Below the pieces are notes generated by a model that was not told the DNA's origin, ran no database searches, and was given only the letters and a program-made list of their open reading frames with translations. From contig PAFB01000064.1 in assembly GCA_002700865.1 (NCBI GenBank), positions 1 through 29,370 on the forward strand: a stretch of DNA of 29,370 nt, written 5' to 3'. Position numbers and translations under genes: made by a program. How positions within the stretch are numbered: position 1 is the first letter of the stretch; every line of letters begins with the position of its first letter. Shown here in pieces: positions 1 to 7,766 of the stretch. This DNA comes from Rhodospirillaceae bacterium. GTDB lineage: Bacteria; Pseudomonadota; Alphaproteobacteria; UBA7985.

Positions 1-198
1 CGTCCTTATAGACTGCGGTGAATAGCCTTGCGGGCCTGTATTGGTCAACGGCTGACCCTCTCCTGCATTGCTGGTCACACAATCCATCACACCGCTGTGC
101 AATCGTTCATCAAGTGGCCCCGATGGGTTGTGGAATAAACCCCAAGGCTTCAGGTTCTCGTTCACGATTGATCGATTCCCGAAATCAGGTTGCCCCGC

Positions 199-966
199 AT
201 GTCCCCCCCAAGCTCCCGTCCCTTACCACCAAATGCAACGTCATCCCGGCCTCTCTGGCGGCGTTTACTGCTGCCGGGCCTGCTGGGTGCGGCGATTGCC
301 ATGCTCGCCATTGCCTGGTTTGCCGGTCTGCGCGACGTGCTGACTTTTGACGCTCTGGCGGGCGCACGGGAGCAAGTGGCGGGCTGGATCGAAGCCAACG
401 CTGTTCTGCTGTTCATCGCTTGGCTTCTGCTTTATGCGACCGCAACAGCCACCCTTTTCCCCGTCGCGTCGTTCTTAACGATTCTCGGCGGAATTTTTGG
501 CGGCGCGGCTTTCGGCGTCGTCGGGGGTACCCTGTACGCGGGAAGTGCGACTTTGCTGGGCGCAACGCTGGGGGCTTGCATTTTGTTTCTGGCGGTCAAG
601 ACACTGGGGCTGGAAGGCCTGCGCAGGCGCGTTGCGCCGTTTTTGGATCGGTTCTCCACCGGCATCGAAGCCGATGCTTTCTTTTATTTGCTCAGCCTGC
701 GGCTGATCCCATTCTTTCCGTTTTTCGCCGTCAACATCGCACCGGCCATGCTCAGCATTCCCCTGCGGGTCTACGCAGCTGCCACACTGCTGGGGATTGC
801 ACCGGCGGTTTATGTTTACACCTCTCTGGGGGCCGGAGTGGCGGATCTGGATTCGCTGACGCTGGTGACATGGCGGCTGTGGGGGCCGCTGTTGGCCCTG
901 GCAGCGCTGTCGCTCTTGCCGGTGGTCTGGAAACGGGTTTTCGCCAAGCAAGCCGAGAAGGACTGA
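199..966 (+). CDS. VTT-domain (TVP38/TMEM64, DedA-like) inner-membrane protein
   Basis: This is a 255-residue polytopic membrane protein of the TVP38/TMEM64 (VTT, formerly SNARE-associated) family. The first hydrophobic helix is near residues 20-45. Later helices contain a Gly-rich segment (FLTILGGIFGGAAFG) and the family hallmark LRLIPFFPFFAVNIAP, which in DedA-like proteins forms the re-entrant, proline-rich core. DedA/VTT proteins are linked to lipid scrambling and proton-coupled transport, but the substrate here cannot be told. I chose the ATG at 199; a TTG nine bases upstream (190) is in frame but has no better ribosome site. The next gene starts 4 bases after the stop, so the two are almost certainly co-transcribed. 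VTT genes beside, or fused to, mercuric-reductase-like flavoproteins are a known pairing, which supports both calls. Confidence 0.85.
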   Translation: MSPPSSRPLPPNATSSRPLWRRLLLPGLLGAAIAMLAIAWFAGLRDVLTFDALAGAREQVAGWIEANAVLLFIAWLLLYATATATLFPVASFLTILGGIFGGAAFGVVGGTLYAGSATLLGATLGACILFLAVKTLGLEGLRRRVAPFLDRFSTGIEADAFFYLLSLRLIPFFPFFAVNIAPAMLSIPLRVYAAATLLGIAPAVYVYTSLGAGVADLDSLTLVTWRLWGPLLALAALSLLPVVWKRVFAKQAEKD

Positions 967-970
967 GCCC

Positions 971-2401
971 TTGAAAGAATTGACGGTTGACCTCTGCGTG
1001 ATCGGAGCCGGGTCCGGCGGGCTGAATGTCGCTTCCGGCGCAGCACAGCTCGGCGTGCGTACCGTGCTGATCGAAGGCGGTGATATGGGTGGCGAGTGCC
1101 TGAACACCGGTTGTGTGCCGTCCAAAGCGCTGCTGCACGTTGCCAAAACCGCGCAAACCGTGCGCAAAGCCAGCGATTTCGGCATCAGTACCGGCCCAGA
1201 CATTCAAGTCGATTACGCCCGAGCCATGGCCCACGTACAGGACGCCATCACCGCCATCGCACCCCACGACAGTCAGGAACGGTTTGAAGGGCTGGGCGTT
1301 ACCGTGGTCCGGGCCTATGGCCGCTTCATCGACGCCCATACCGTTGAAGCGGGAGACTACCGCATCCGGGCCAAGTTCTTTGTAATCTCCACAGGGTCTC
1401 AGCCCTTGGTACCGCCCATAACCGGGCTGTCAGAAACCCCCTTCCTGACCAACGAAACCCTCTTCACCAACACCCAGCGCCCGGACCACCTCGCCATCAT
1501 GGGAGGTGGCGCCATCGGGGTTGAAATGGCGCAGGCGCATGTCCGGCTGGGGTGTCGGGTGACGCTGATTGAGCGGGCGGCATCGATCATGGGCAGGGAT
1601 GACCCGGATCTGGTTGCCGTGGTCCGCCGCCAGTTGATCGCCGAGGGTGTCGATATTCGCGAAAGTACCGAAGTCACAGGCGTTAGCGGCTCAGAGGGCG
1701 CGCTGTCCTTGCAACTCAAGTCCGGCACTGGCGAAGCGACACTCCAAGCCTCACACCTGCTGGTTGCCGTTGGTCGAAAGCCAGCGATTGAGCGGCTTGA
1801 TCTCGACGCTGCCGGGGTCAACCACAGCCCGCGCGCCATCGCCGTTGGCCCGAACATGCGCACCAACCAGCGCCACATCTTCGCCATTGGTGATGTCGTT
1901 GCCGGGGCGCAGTTCACGCACATGGCCGCGCATCATGCCTCCGTCGTGGTTCGCGAAATGCTGTTCCGCCTGCCCGCCAAAGCTGAGACCCATACCGTGC
2001 CATGGGTGACCTACTCAGACCCCGAACTGGCCCAAATCGGCATGACCGAAACCGCCGCACGCGAGGCCGGTCAGGAGCCTCGGATCGAAATCACCAACGT
2101 TGGCGGCAACGATCGGTATATCACCGAAGGGGTCACAGAAGGCATCGCCAAGCTGGTTTTCAACGCCCGCAGTAAGCTGATCGGCGCAGGCGTCGTCGCG
2201 CCGGGAGCGGGCGACTTGATTACGCCCTTTGGGCTGGTGATCGCGGGGCAGGTGAAGTTGTCCATGCTGGCCAGCCAGATTGTGCCCTATCCGACCCACG
2301 CCGACCTGCCAAAACGCATGGCCGGCGCACACATCGCGCCGATTTTGTTCGCCAAGCGCACCCAGCGCTTGATCAACCTGCTGCTCAAACTGCCCGCTTA
2401 G
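971..2401 (+). CDS. Mercuric-reductase-like pyridine nucleotide-disulfide oxidoreductase (FAD)
   Basis: This 476-residue class I flavoprotein disulfide reductase has an N-terminal FAD fold (VIGAGSGG, residues 10-17) and the redox-active pair C43/C48 in GGECLNTGCVPSK. A second NAD(P) fold follows (IMGGGAIGVEMAQ), then the FAD motif IFAIGDV and a dimerisation domain ending in PYPTHADLPKRM. That ending resembles the MerA-like subgroup, not lipoamide dehydrogenase, which has HPT..E. No N-terminal HMA domain or C-terminal Cys pair is visible, so mercury reduction is unlikely and the physiological substrate is unknown. The start is a TTG at 971, preceded by an AAGGA ribosome site that overlaps the end of the VTT gene. 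It sits between the VTT gene and a sensor kinase, 14 bases ahead of the latter. Confidence 0.88.
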   Translation: MKELTVDLCVIGAGSGGLNVASGAAQLGVRTVLIEGGDMGGECLNTGCVPSKALLHVAKTAQTVRKASDFGISTGPDIQVDYARAMAHVQDAITAIAPHDSQERFEGLGVTVVRAYGRFIDAHTVEAGDYRIRAKFFVISTGSQPLVPPITGLSETPFLTNETLFTNTQRPDHLAIMGGGAIGVEMAQAHVRLGCRVTLIERAASIMGRDDPDLVAVVRRQLIAEGVDIRESTEVTGVSGSEGALSLQLKSGTGEATLQASHLLVAVGRKPAIERLDLDAAGVNHSPRAIAVGPNMRTNQRHIFAIGDVVAGAQFTHMAAHHASVVVREMLFRLPAKAETHTVPWVTYSDPELAQIGMTETAAREAGQEPRIEITNVGGNDRYITEGVTEGIAKLVFNARSKLIGAGVVAPGAGDLITPFGLVIAGQVKLSMLASQIVPYPTHADLPKRMAGAHIAPILFAKRTQRLINLLLKLPA

Positions 2402-2415
2402 GCTACACTGCCGCC

Positions 2416-3939
2416 ATGACCCAAGACCACCGCCGCACTGATTCCGGTTCTGAGCATGTTTCCCTGAGCCAACGGTTCAAGGAGCACCCTCAGGAACGCC
2501 CCCTGACCGGGCTTTCTGCACGCGCGCTGGTTCTGGCTGTCATGTTCGTTCTGCTCGCCGAAGCCATGCTGTTTCTGCCCTCGATGGGACGCTGGCTGGA
2601 GCAGGAGCTCTACGACCGGCTTTCCGATGGCCACTTGGCGATTCGGACGCTTGAAGTCGTGCCTGAAGCCATGCCGACAGGGGCGTTGACCGACGAGCTG
2701 CTGGCGCACGTGGACGCCGATCTGGTCGCCTTCCGCTCACCGGGCCAGCCCAAACTGGCGCTGTTCCGCGACCCATCCCTGCGGGCAGACAGAAGCATCG
2801 ACCTGCGCAGTGCCAACGTCATTGAGCTGTCAGCCGCTGCTTGGCAACTCATGCTCGACCATCGCACCGATGCCATTGTGCGCGTGGTTGGCAACAGCCC
2901 GGTCGACCCCATGGCCGAAATCGAACTGCTGCTCGGTCAGGAACGGATTTGCGCCAACTTGCGTTCTTATGCGCTGCGGATTGCGATGCTGTCTCTGTTT
3001 ATCGGGGTGGTCACGGGGCTGTTGCTCTATCTGACTTTGCGCTGGCTGATTGTTCGGCCTGTGGTGCGGCTGACCCGCGCGGTGCAGACCTTTGCCGAGC
3101 ATCCGGAACGGGCGCATGTGCCTTTGGCAGGGCGCAATCGGCAGGACGAAATCGGAACGGCATCACGCCAGCTGGACGCCATGCAAACCACCGTGCGCGC
3201 GGCGCTGGCACAAAACCGGCGGTTGGCGTCGCTGGGGACGGGTGTGGCGAAGATTTCCCATGATTTGCGTAACCTGCTGACAACCTCCCTGCTGATTACC
3301 GAACGCATGCAAGCCTCCGAGGACGAGCGCCTCGCCAAAGCCGCGCCACGCCTGGCTGAATCAATCGAGCGCGCCGCCTCGCTGACCCACACCATCGTCC
3401 AACACGCCCGCGAAGGATTGCCGCCGCTCAGCGTTGAACCGGTTGTGCTCAAGCCGTTCTTTGGTGGGGTGATTGACCGGGTGCGGCAGCGGTGGGGACC
3501 GGAAGGGCGGACGGTATCGCTGATTGAAGATTATCAAGTCACAACCGCCAACCTCGACCCGCTGCAAATCGAGCGCGTGCTCAATAACCTGCTTGATAAC
3601 GCCTACGAAGCTGGTGCTGGCAAGGTGGACCTGACCGCGCACGCCACCGAAGAGGCGCTGGTTATCGTCATCAGTGACAATGGTGCCGGCATCCCCGACG
3701 CGGCGGTTGCGCATCTGTTTGATGCCTTCAAGGGGTCAACCAAGCGCGGCGGGACCGGACTGGGCCTGCACAATGCCGCCGAAATCATTCATGCCCACCG
3801 CGGCACGATTGAACTGATGGACACGGGCCAGGAAAGCACCCGTCCCACGACCTTCCGGATTGACCTGCCACAAACGGCTTTGAGCGCCCCCCTGATCCCG
3901 GAAGGCCCAAGCCGGTCCTCGGGTCGGTCGCGGGTTTAG
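2416..3939 (+). CDS. Orphan membrane sensor histidine kinase (HAMP-HisKA-HATPase)
   Basis: This 507-residue sensor kinase has TM1 at about residues 34-55, a periplasmic sensor loop of about 130 residues and TM2 at about 184-212. A HAMP linker follows, then the phospho-acceptor box KISHDLRNLL with His at about 282. The ATPase domain shows N box NLLDNAYEA (about 390), G1 DNGAGIP (about 421) and G2 GGTGLGL (about 446). The H box reads HDLRN instead of HELRNP, a variant of some kinase subfamilies. No response regulator is adjacent, so its partner is elsewhere. It is the third gene of the unit with the VTT protein and flavoprotein, suggesting redox or membrane stress sensing, which is inference. 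Its stop overlaps the stop of the convergent gpt gene by 3 bases. The C-terminal 20 residues are low-complexity Ser/Arg/Pro. Confidence 0.85.
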   Translation: MTQDHRRTDSGSEHVSLSQRFKEHPQERPLTGLSARALVLAVMFVLLAEAMLFLPSMGRWLEQELYDRLSDGHLAIRTLEVVPEAMPTGALTDELLAHVDADLVAFRSPGQPKLALFRDPSLRADRSIDLRSANVIELSAAAWQLMLDHRTDAIVRVVGNSPVDPMAEIELLLGQERICANLRSYALRIAMLSLFIGVVTGLLLYLTLRWLIVRPVVRLTRAVQTFAEHPERAHVPLAGRNRQDEIGTASRQLDAMQTTVRAALAQNRRLASLGTGVAKISHDLRNLLTTSLLITERMQASEDERLAKAAPRLAESIERAASLTHTIVQHAREGLPPLSVEPVVLKPFFGGVIDRVRQRWGPEGRTVSLIEDYQVTTANLDPLQIERVLNNLLDNAYEAGAGKVDLTAHATEEALVIVISDNGAGIPDAAVAHLFDAFKGSTKRGGTGLGLHNAAEIIHAHRGTIELMDTGQESTRPTTFRIDLPQTALSAPLIPEGPSRSSGRSRV

Positions 3940-4415
3940 CGCTGCTTGACCAAAGGCTGGTTGGCGTGTGGGGCGAGGTCCCAAGGGAAATAGATCCACG
4001 TGTCCTGACTGACCTCTGTGACGAAGCTGTCAACCAGTGGCCGCCCTTCGGGCTTGGCATAAACCGTGGCGAAGTGTGCCGCTGGCAGCAAATCGCGAAT
4101 CGCGCGGGCGGTTTTGCCGGTATCAACCAAGTCGTCGATAATCAGCCAACCCTCTCCATCGCCCACGTCCTGAGTCGGCTTGAGGATTTGCAGCTTGCCT
4201 TGGGCTTTTTCATCATAGGAAGCGACGGAAATCGTATCGATCACCCGGATTTCCAGTTCCCGCGCGATAATCGCGGCCGGAACCATCCCCCCGCGCGTGA
4301 TGGCAATAATGCCCTTGAAGGGGGATGCGTTATGCATGTCGAGCAGGCGCCAGGCCAGCACTCGGGTATCCCGATGCATTTCATCCCAAGAAACGTAAAA
4401 TCCGCGATCCATCAT
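3936..4415 (-). CDS. gpt: Xanthine (xanthine-guanine) phosphoribosyltransferase
   Basis: This type I phosphoribosyltransferase of 159 residues (the family is about 150-165) salvages xanthine and guanine with PRPP to give XMP and GMP. The PRPP-binding loop is GWLIIDDLVDTGKTAR. The N-terminus (YVSWDEMHRDTRVLAWRL) matches the Gpt pattern, and the IAITRGGMVPA segment holds the dipeptide loop that contacts pyrophosphate. The start is placed at the ATG at 4415 because GGGAG lies 7-8 bases upstream; an in-frame start at 4445 would add ten unconserved residues. It is a single gene, convergent with the sensor kinase on one side and divergent from the Sel1-repeat gene on the other, with 152 bases between the two starts. 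Confidence 0.9.
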   Translation of the reverse strand: MMDRGFYVSWDEMHRDTRVLAWRLLDMHNASPFKGIIAITRGGMVPAAIIARELEIRVIDTISVASYDEKAQGKLQILKPTQDVGDGEGWLIIDDLVDTGKTARAIRDLLPAAHFATVYAKPEGRPLVDSFVTEVSQDTWIYFPWDLAPHANQPLVKQR

Positions 4416-4567
4416 GCCCTGTCTCCCGCTCAGAATTGGCCGCAATACTATGCGATTAATCTCATAGGCGAACCAAGCGAAAGAATCGACGGTCCTCTAT
4501 GCCAGAACTTCACGGCAGCGCTCGCTGATGGTTTACTGCACCCTAAACCTTAACCGGAGTCGCGAGC

Positions 4568-5320
4568 ATGATCCTTTTGCCCTGGGCCGTCGCATCGAGG
4601 GTGACTGCATATTTCAGGATTTCGGCTCGGCTTGTGGGTTTTGGCCTGGGGTTGATGCTGAATCTGAGCGCAATCACGGTCGCGCCTGTGGCGCACGCAC
4701 AGGACAGCGCAGAGGCCTGCGGCGCCATGGCGGCGGGCGACTGCCGCATTGCCGGGTTGCGGGCCCAGTTCGGGTTGGGTGTCGCTCAGAACAAGCCAGC
4801 AGCGCTGGCACTGTTTGAAGCGGCCTGCGATCTGGGCGACCCTCTGGCGTGCACCGAAGCCGGTGTTGCCCACGCCAGCGGCAACGGTACCCGCATCGAC
4901 CGTGATACCGCCCGAACCTTTTATATCCGTGGCTGTAAACCAAGCCGAAAGGCGCTGTGCCGCGATCATGGCCTGAGCTACCTCGACCCCAAAAGCCCGG
5001 TCCAAAACCTGCAAAAGGGCATCACTATTCTCAGCCAAGCCTGCGTCGTTGGCAGCGTTAGTGCCTGTGAAGGGGTTGCACAGATCCATGCCTCGGGGGC
5101 GGGAGGCAGGCCGCCTTTGATTGGCAAAATCGATGCTATTCGGTTCTATCAGCAGGCCTGCGGGCTGGGTTCAAGCGAGGCTTGCATGAGCGGTGCGGCG
5201 CTGGTTTCAACCAGTCCAGCCCTGAGCCTCTTTTCTCACACAAAGGCATCGATGCTCAGCCTCGCCTGCCAACAACATTTTCTGGACGCCGCCTGCGTGC
5301 AACTGTCCAACGGTGATTGA
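4568..5320 (+). CDS. Secreted Cys-rich Sel1-like repeat protein
   Basis: This 250-residue protein has a long signal peptide (hydrophobic core about residues 22-40, likely cleaved after AHA at about 44). The mature part is built of Sel1-like helical repeats. Every repeat carries a cysteine pair: CGAMAAGDC, CDLGDPLAC, CKPSRKALC, CVVGSVSAC, CGLGSSEAC and CQQHFLDAAC. Five of the six pairs have exactly seven residues between cysteines and the last has eight. There are 12 cysteines in all and none in the signal peptide. This is the pattern of disulfide-stapled repeats in Hcp-type proteins, so a periplasmic or secreted disulfide-bonded scaffold is likely. The partner is unknown. The ATG at 4568 follows CCGGAG with suitable spacing. 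The stop codon lies in a hairpin shared with the convergent DUF4864 gene. Confidence 0.8.
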   Translation: MILLPWAVASRVTAYFRISARLVGFGLGLMLNLSAITVAPVAHAQDSAEACGAMAAGDCRIAGLRAQFGLGVAQNKPAALALFEAACDLGDPLACTEAGVAHASGNGTRIDRDTARTFYIRGCKPSRKALCRDHGLSYLDPKSPVQNLQKGITILSQACVVGSVSACEGVAQIHASGAGGRPPLIGKIDAIRFYQQACGLGSSEACMSGAALVSTSPALSLFSHTKASMLSLACQQHFLDAACVQLSNGD

Positions 5321-5339
5321 GCGCGGGCCCTTGGCTCAA
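5317..5339. terminator. Weak hairpin between convergent genes
   Basis: A 6-bp stem, TTGAGC (5317-5322) with GCTCAA (5334-5339), spans the stop of the Sel1-repeat gene and sits just before the stop of the convergent DUF4864 gene (5336). There is no T-tract on either strand, so intrinsic termination is uncertain. It may only act as an RNA 3'-end stabiliser. Confidence 0.3.
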
Positions 5340-5803
5340 GCGCCTGTGCTTATTGTCTCGATTTGCTGCACCCCGGTTATCTGCCACCGCCCCTGCATCC
5401 GGCCCAAGAAATAGACCGCTCGCACCTGTTGGCCGGTTGCGTCTTCGACAAGCACGATCTGCGCGGCGTTGTCACCGTTGATGCGGGAATCCTCGAAGGT
5501 CCAGCGGCGGTTGTCATAGATGACCCGATAGCCGCGTTTGACCATGGCCATGAAATTCTTGGAATCGCCAAAAGCGCCCTGAATGCTCGGCGCGGCGTGG
5601 TAAAACGCACCGGGCCCGTCGCTGGTTTGGAAGGCCAGCAACTGCGACTCGATCACGGCCTGTACCTCTTCAATCACCGGCGTTTCCAGAGGCTGTTCGT
5701 CAACCTCGCCCCCCGCAGCCCAGGCCAGACCGCCCCAAATCGCGATCACTGTGGCCAGAACACCGGCAAGCAACCCATTCCGGGTCAATTTTTGCATTTG
5801 CAT
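5336..5803 (-). CDS. DUF4864 domain exported protein
   Basis: This 155-residue protein has an N-terminal signal peptide or anchor (hydrophobic residues about 10-30, ending AWAAGG). The DUF4864 domain follows, with the recognisable core AFYHAAPSIQGAFGDSKNFMAMVKRGYRVIYDNRRW and a C-terminal half consistent with an SnoaL/NTF2-like small barrel (VRAVYFLGRMQGRWQITGVQ). Proteins of this family are common in alphaproteobacteria, periplasmic or membrane-anchored, and have no established function. The start at 5803 is supported by AAGGAG nine bases upstream. It is monocistronic and divergent from the tRNA-Arg gene. Confidence 0.82.
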   Translation of the reverse strand: MQMQKLTRNGLLAGVLATVIAIWGGLAWAAGGEVDEQPLETPVIEEVQAVIESQLLAFQTSDGPGAFYHAAPSIQGAFGDSKNFMAMVKRGYRVIYDNRRWTFEDSRINGDNAAQIVLVEDATGQQVRAVYFLGRMQGRWQITGVQQIETISTGA

Positions 5804-5855
5804 GGTCCTGCACTCCTTTGCATGGCTGAAACGAAGAAAGCGGCTCTCGATCCTC

Positions 5856-5884
5856 TTGCCCTATCGCCTCGGTTTCACTACGTT
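5856..5884 (+). promoter_or_regulatory. Candidate sigma70-type promoter for tRNA-Arg
   Basis: TTGCCC (5856-5861), a 17-base spacer and TACGTT (5879-5884) lie 15 bases before the tRNA. The -35 matches consensus at 4/6 and the -10 at 3/6. Position and spacing are right for a tRNA promoter, but the match alone is weak. Confidence 0.35.
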
Positions 5885-5898
5885 CCGGCCATCGACGC

Positions 5899-5975
<77 letters not shown>

Positions 5976-6038
5976 TCGTCGAAACCTTCCCAAACACACG
6001 CTTTACGTCACGCACTTCGGGCCTTCCCCTTAACTTTG

Positions 6039-6053
6039 GCCGCCAAGGGCGGC
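6039..6053. terminator. Strong hairpin downstream of the XRE gene and tRNA-Arg
   Basis: GCCGCC-AAG-GGCGGC forms a perfect 6-bp GC stem with a 3-base loop. It lies 64 bases past tRNA-Arg on the plus strand and 28 bases past the XRE-regulator stop on the minus strand. Neither strand has a good T-tract, so it could be a Rho-assisted or processing signal instead of a classical terminator. Confidence 0.4.
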
Positions 6054-6080
6054 AATCAAGGTCGTGCGGCAATGATGGTA

Positions 6081-6488
6081 TCAGCGGTCTTTGGTGCGGT
6101 TGGCCTCGGCTTCGAGCAGCACCAGCCAAGCCTTGAGCTGCGTCTCTGACAGCGAACCGATGCGGTCGGCGAGAACGTGGGCGAAACGGGTATGGGTGGC
6201 CGACAGGCCGCGGGTGGAGATTTTCACCACCGGATGCGAGGCTTGCGCCAGATCCGCCAAGGCATCGGCTTCGTCCCAGATGATACCAAAGGTCTGGCAA
6301 ACGGCGTGCAACAAACGCCGCGAAGGCTTGCCGCGCTGACCATTCTCCAAAGCGCTGAGATACGCGGCAGAGACGCCAAGCTTTTCCGCCATCTTCTTTT
6401 GCGTCCAGCCGCGCGAATCACGCAGCGCCACCATTTTTTCACCAAAGGGTGTCAGGCGACAGGTCCCTGATCTTCTTGATGTAGACAT
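6081..6488 (-). CDS. XRE-family helix-turn-helix regulator
   Basis: This small (135-residue) DNA-binding protein has a Cro/C1-type HTH at about residues 14-60: FGEKMVALRDSRGWTQKKMAEKLGVSAAYLSALENG, the classic Q-x3-A-x3-G-V-x4-S-x2-E arrangement. A C-terminal helical region (about 75-130) has no recognised domain. Similar HTH genes commonly follow smr in alphaproteobacteria, but the regulon is unknown. The ATG at 6488 is chosen for the AAGGGG upstream; it lies 50 bases inside the end of the Smr-domain gene, so translation is probably coupled. A longer in-frame start at 6539 would add 17 residues buried in smr. Confidence 0.8.
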   Translation of the reverse strand: MSTSRRSGTCRLTPFGEKMVALRDSRGWTQKKMAEKLGVSAAYLSALENGQRGKPSRRLLHAVCQTFGIIWDEADALADLAQASHPVVKISTRGLSATHTRFAHVLADRIGSLSETQLKAWLVLLEAEANRTKDR

Positions 6489-7164
6489 AAAAAGCCCCTT
6501 GCCCGCCGTGGCGGGGCTGGGCGAAGTCGAAGGCGACAATTTTGGACCGCAAAGGCTCGCTGTTCAACCACTGCGGCAAGGCACTGCGTAAGACCCCGTC
6601 CCCGCCGTGGGTGTAGCCCTTGCCCGTGATCACCAGAACCATGCGCCGGCCCATGGCCTGGCTGGCCTCGATGAAGCGCTGAACAGCGCCCTGAGCCTGG
6701 TCGCGGGTCATGCCGTGCAGGTCCAGCGTGCCTTCGATGTCCAGCTTGCCCTTGCGCAACTTGTCCCCGCGCCGACGATCCAACCCCTGCAACTGTCCCG
6801 GCTTGAGGTCGCCTTGCGTGCCGCCGTAGTTGACGGGCAGACGCCGACCCGCGAGCAGGGCATCGCTGGCAACGGCATAGGCGGTCTTGGTGCGTAGTTT
6901 GGGCGCTGGATGGCCAGATTTGGGATTAGTCGGCGTAGTAGCGCGTGGCTTGGCCTCGCGCTGCCGGGTCGGTGGCAGCCGGTCAGCAGCGTTAATAATG
7001 CCGCGAAAGGTCTTGGTGGTGGACAGCCGCATCGGGCTTACCGTGTCTTTGACCGCCTGCCAGACAGCGCGGTCATCCGCACTTGACGGCGGCACCCCCC
7101 GACGCCGTTTCGGTGAATTTGCCTTAGCGCTTCCGCTGCCTTTTTTCTTCCCCGAAGACACCAT
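6439..7164 (-). CDS. Smr-domain (MutS2 C-terminal-like) nuclease-fold protein
   Basis: This 241-residue protein has a basic, probably disordered N-terminus (KKKGSGSAKANSPKRRRG) and a long linker. A C-terminal Smr domain starts with LDLHGMTRDQA at residue 147 and continues through the VLVITGKGYTHGGDGVLR motif to about residue 232. Smr domains in MutS2 and YdaL-type proteins have nicking endonuclease or RNA-cleavage activity, and both the LDLHG and GKG signatures are intact. The cellular substrate of the stand-alone alphaproteobacterial form is not established. The start is set at the ATG at 7164, 11 bases after the stop of the upstream 168-aa gene. It belongs to the mltA-unknown-smr-XRE minus-strand run. 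Confidence 0.87.
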   Translation of the reverse strand: MVSSGKKKGSGSAKANSPKRRRGVPPSSADDRAVWQAVKDTVSPMRLSTTKTFRGIINAADRLPPTRQREAKPRATTPTNPKSGHPAPKLRTKTAYAVASDALLAGRRLPVNYGGTQGDLKPGQLQGLDRRRGDKLRKGKLDIEGTLDLHGMTRDQAQGAVQRFIEASQAMGRRMVLVITGKGYTHGGDGVLRSALPQWLNSEPLRSKIVAFDFAQPRHGGQGAFYVYIKKIRDLSPDTLW

Positions 7165-7175
7165 CCACCCGCTTT

Positions 7176-7682
7176 CTACGCCGTGGCCGACACGGGTTGA
7201 TTGCGCCGTCGGCCACCGCGGCGCTTGGGCTTGGGTGGCAGCATTCGCACGGCGGCCCCTTTGTCCGTGGACCAGCACAACATCTGCTCAGGATCAACCT
7301 GCGGGGTCTGCAGTGACGGATGCACTGCCATGAACCCCCCCTGCCACAGCAAACTCACCAGCGCGTCTTCGTCGCCCTCTGAACCGGGCATGACGATCAG
7401 CGCGTCAAAACGCTGTTCAACCATGTCTTCGATGAATTGCGCAGGCGTTTCCTGGATCACGCCCAGCCGCAAATCGGTCTGGACAAAGCGACGCTTGCAG
7501 GCTTCAGCGCCCTCGTCAGTGGGGTCAACGATGACCAAACGGGCAGCGGGTGGCAAAGCCGGCAGCAGGCGCGCAACGGCGGCCTCCAAGTGCGTGCCAA
7601 CAATCGCACCAACCCCTTCGCCAATTCCGGATAGAGCGAGCGGCGCGAGTGTGTCGAGAAAATCTGTATCGTGCTGTGCCAA
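7176..7682 (-). CDS. Unrecognised 168-aa protein between mltA and smr
   Basis: I do not recognise this family. The protein has a soluble body: VGTHLEAAVARLLPALPPAARLVIVDPTDEGAEACKRRF looks like a strand-turn-helix-strand unit of an alpha/beta (Rossmann-like) domain. A hydrophobic strand (FDALIVMPGSEGDEDALVSLLWQGGFMAVHP) follows, and the Arg/Lys-rich tail is PKPKRRGGRRRNQP. The pattern faintly resembles a small methyltransferase-like fold, with IVDP at the end of a strand, but no SAM-binding Gly-rich loop is clear. No signal peptide or membrane helix is visible. It lies 84 bases after mltA and 11 bases before smr on the same strand, so co-transcription with smr is likely. Confidence 0.7.
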   Translation of the reverse strand: MAQHDTDFLDTLAPLALSGIGEGVGAIVGTHLEAAVARLLPALPPAARLVIVDPTDEGAEACKRRFVQTDLRLGVIQETPAQFIEDMVEQRFDALIVMPGSEGDEDALVSLLWQGGFMAVHPSLQTPQVDPEQMLCWSTDKGAAVRMLPPKPKRRGGRRRNQPVSATA

Positions 7683-7766
7683 GGGCTGTTGATCCTAACC
7701 CAGAGAGTTCATCTGACCCCTGCAAGCGACCATGCAGCAGGAGCCTTGTGCAAACATAGGCGTGAG

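Noticed and set aside
18..198. Possible gene upstream of the VTT protein
   Set aside because: Short frames here lack ribosome sites and recognisable sequence and overlap the VTT start; I see only the presumptive promoter region.
475..1203. A 242-codon open frame on the minus strand across the VTT and flavoprotein genes
   Set aside because: It is antisense to two well-supported genes with no family resemblance, so it is a shadow frame.
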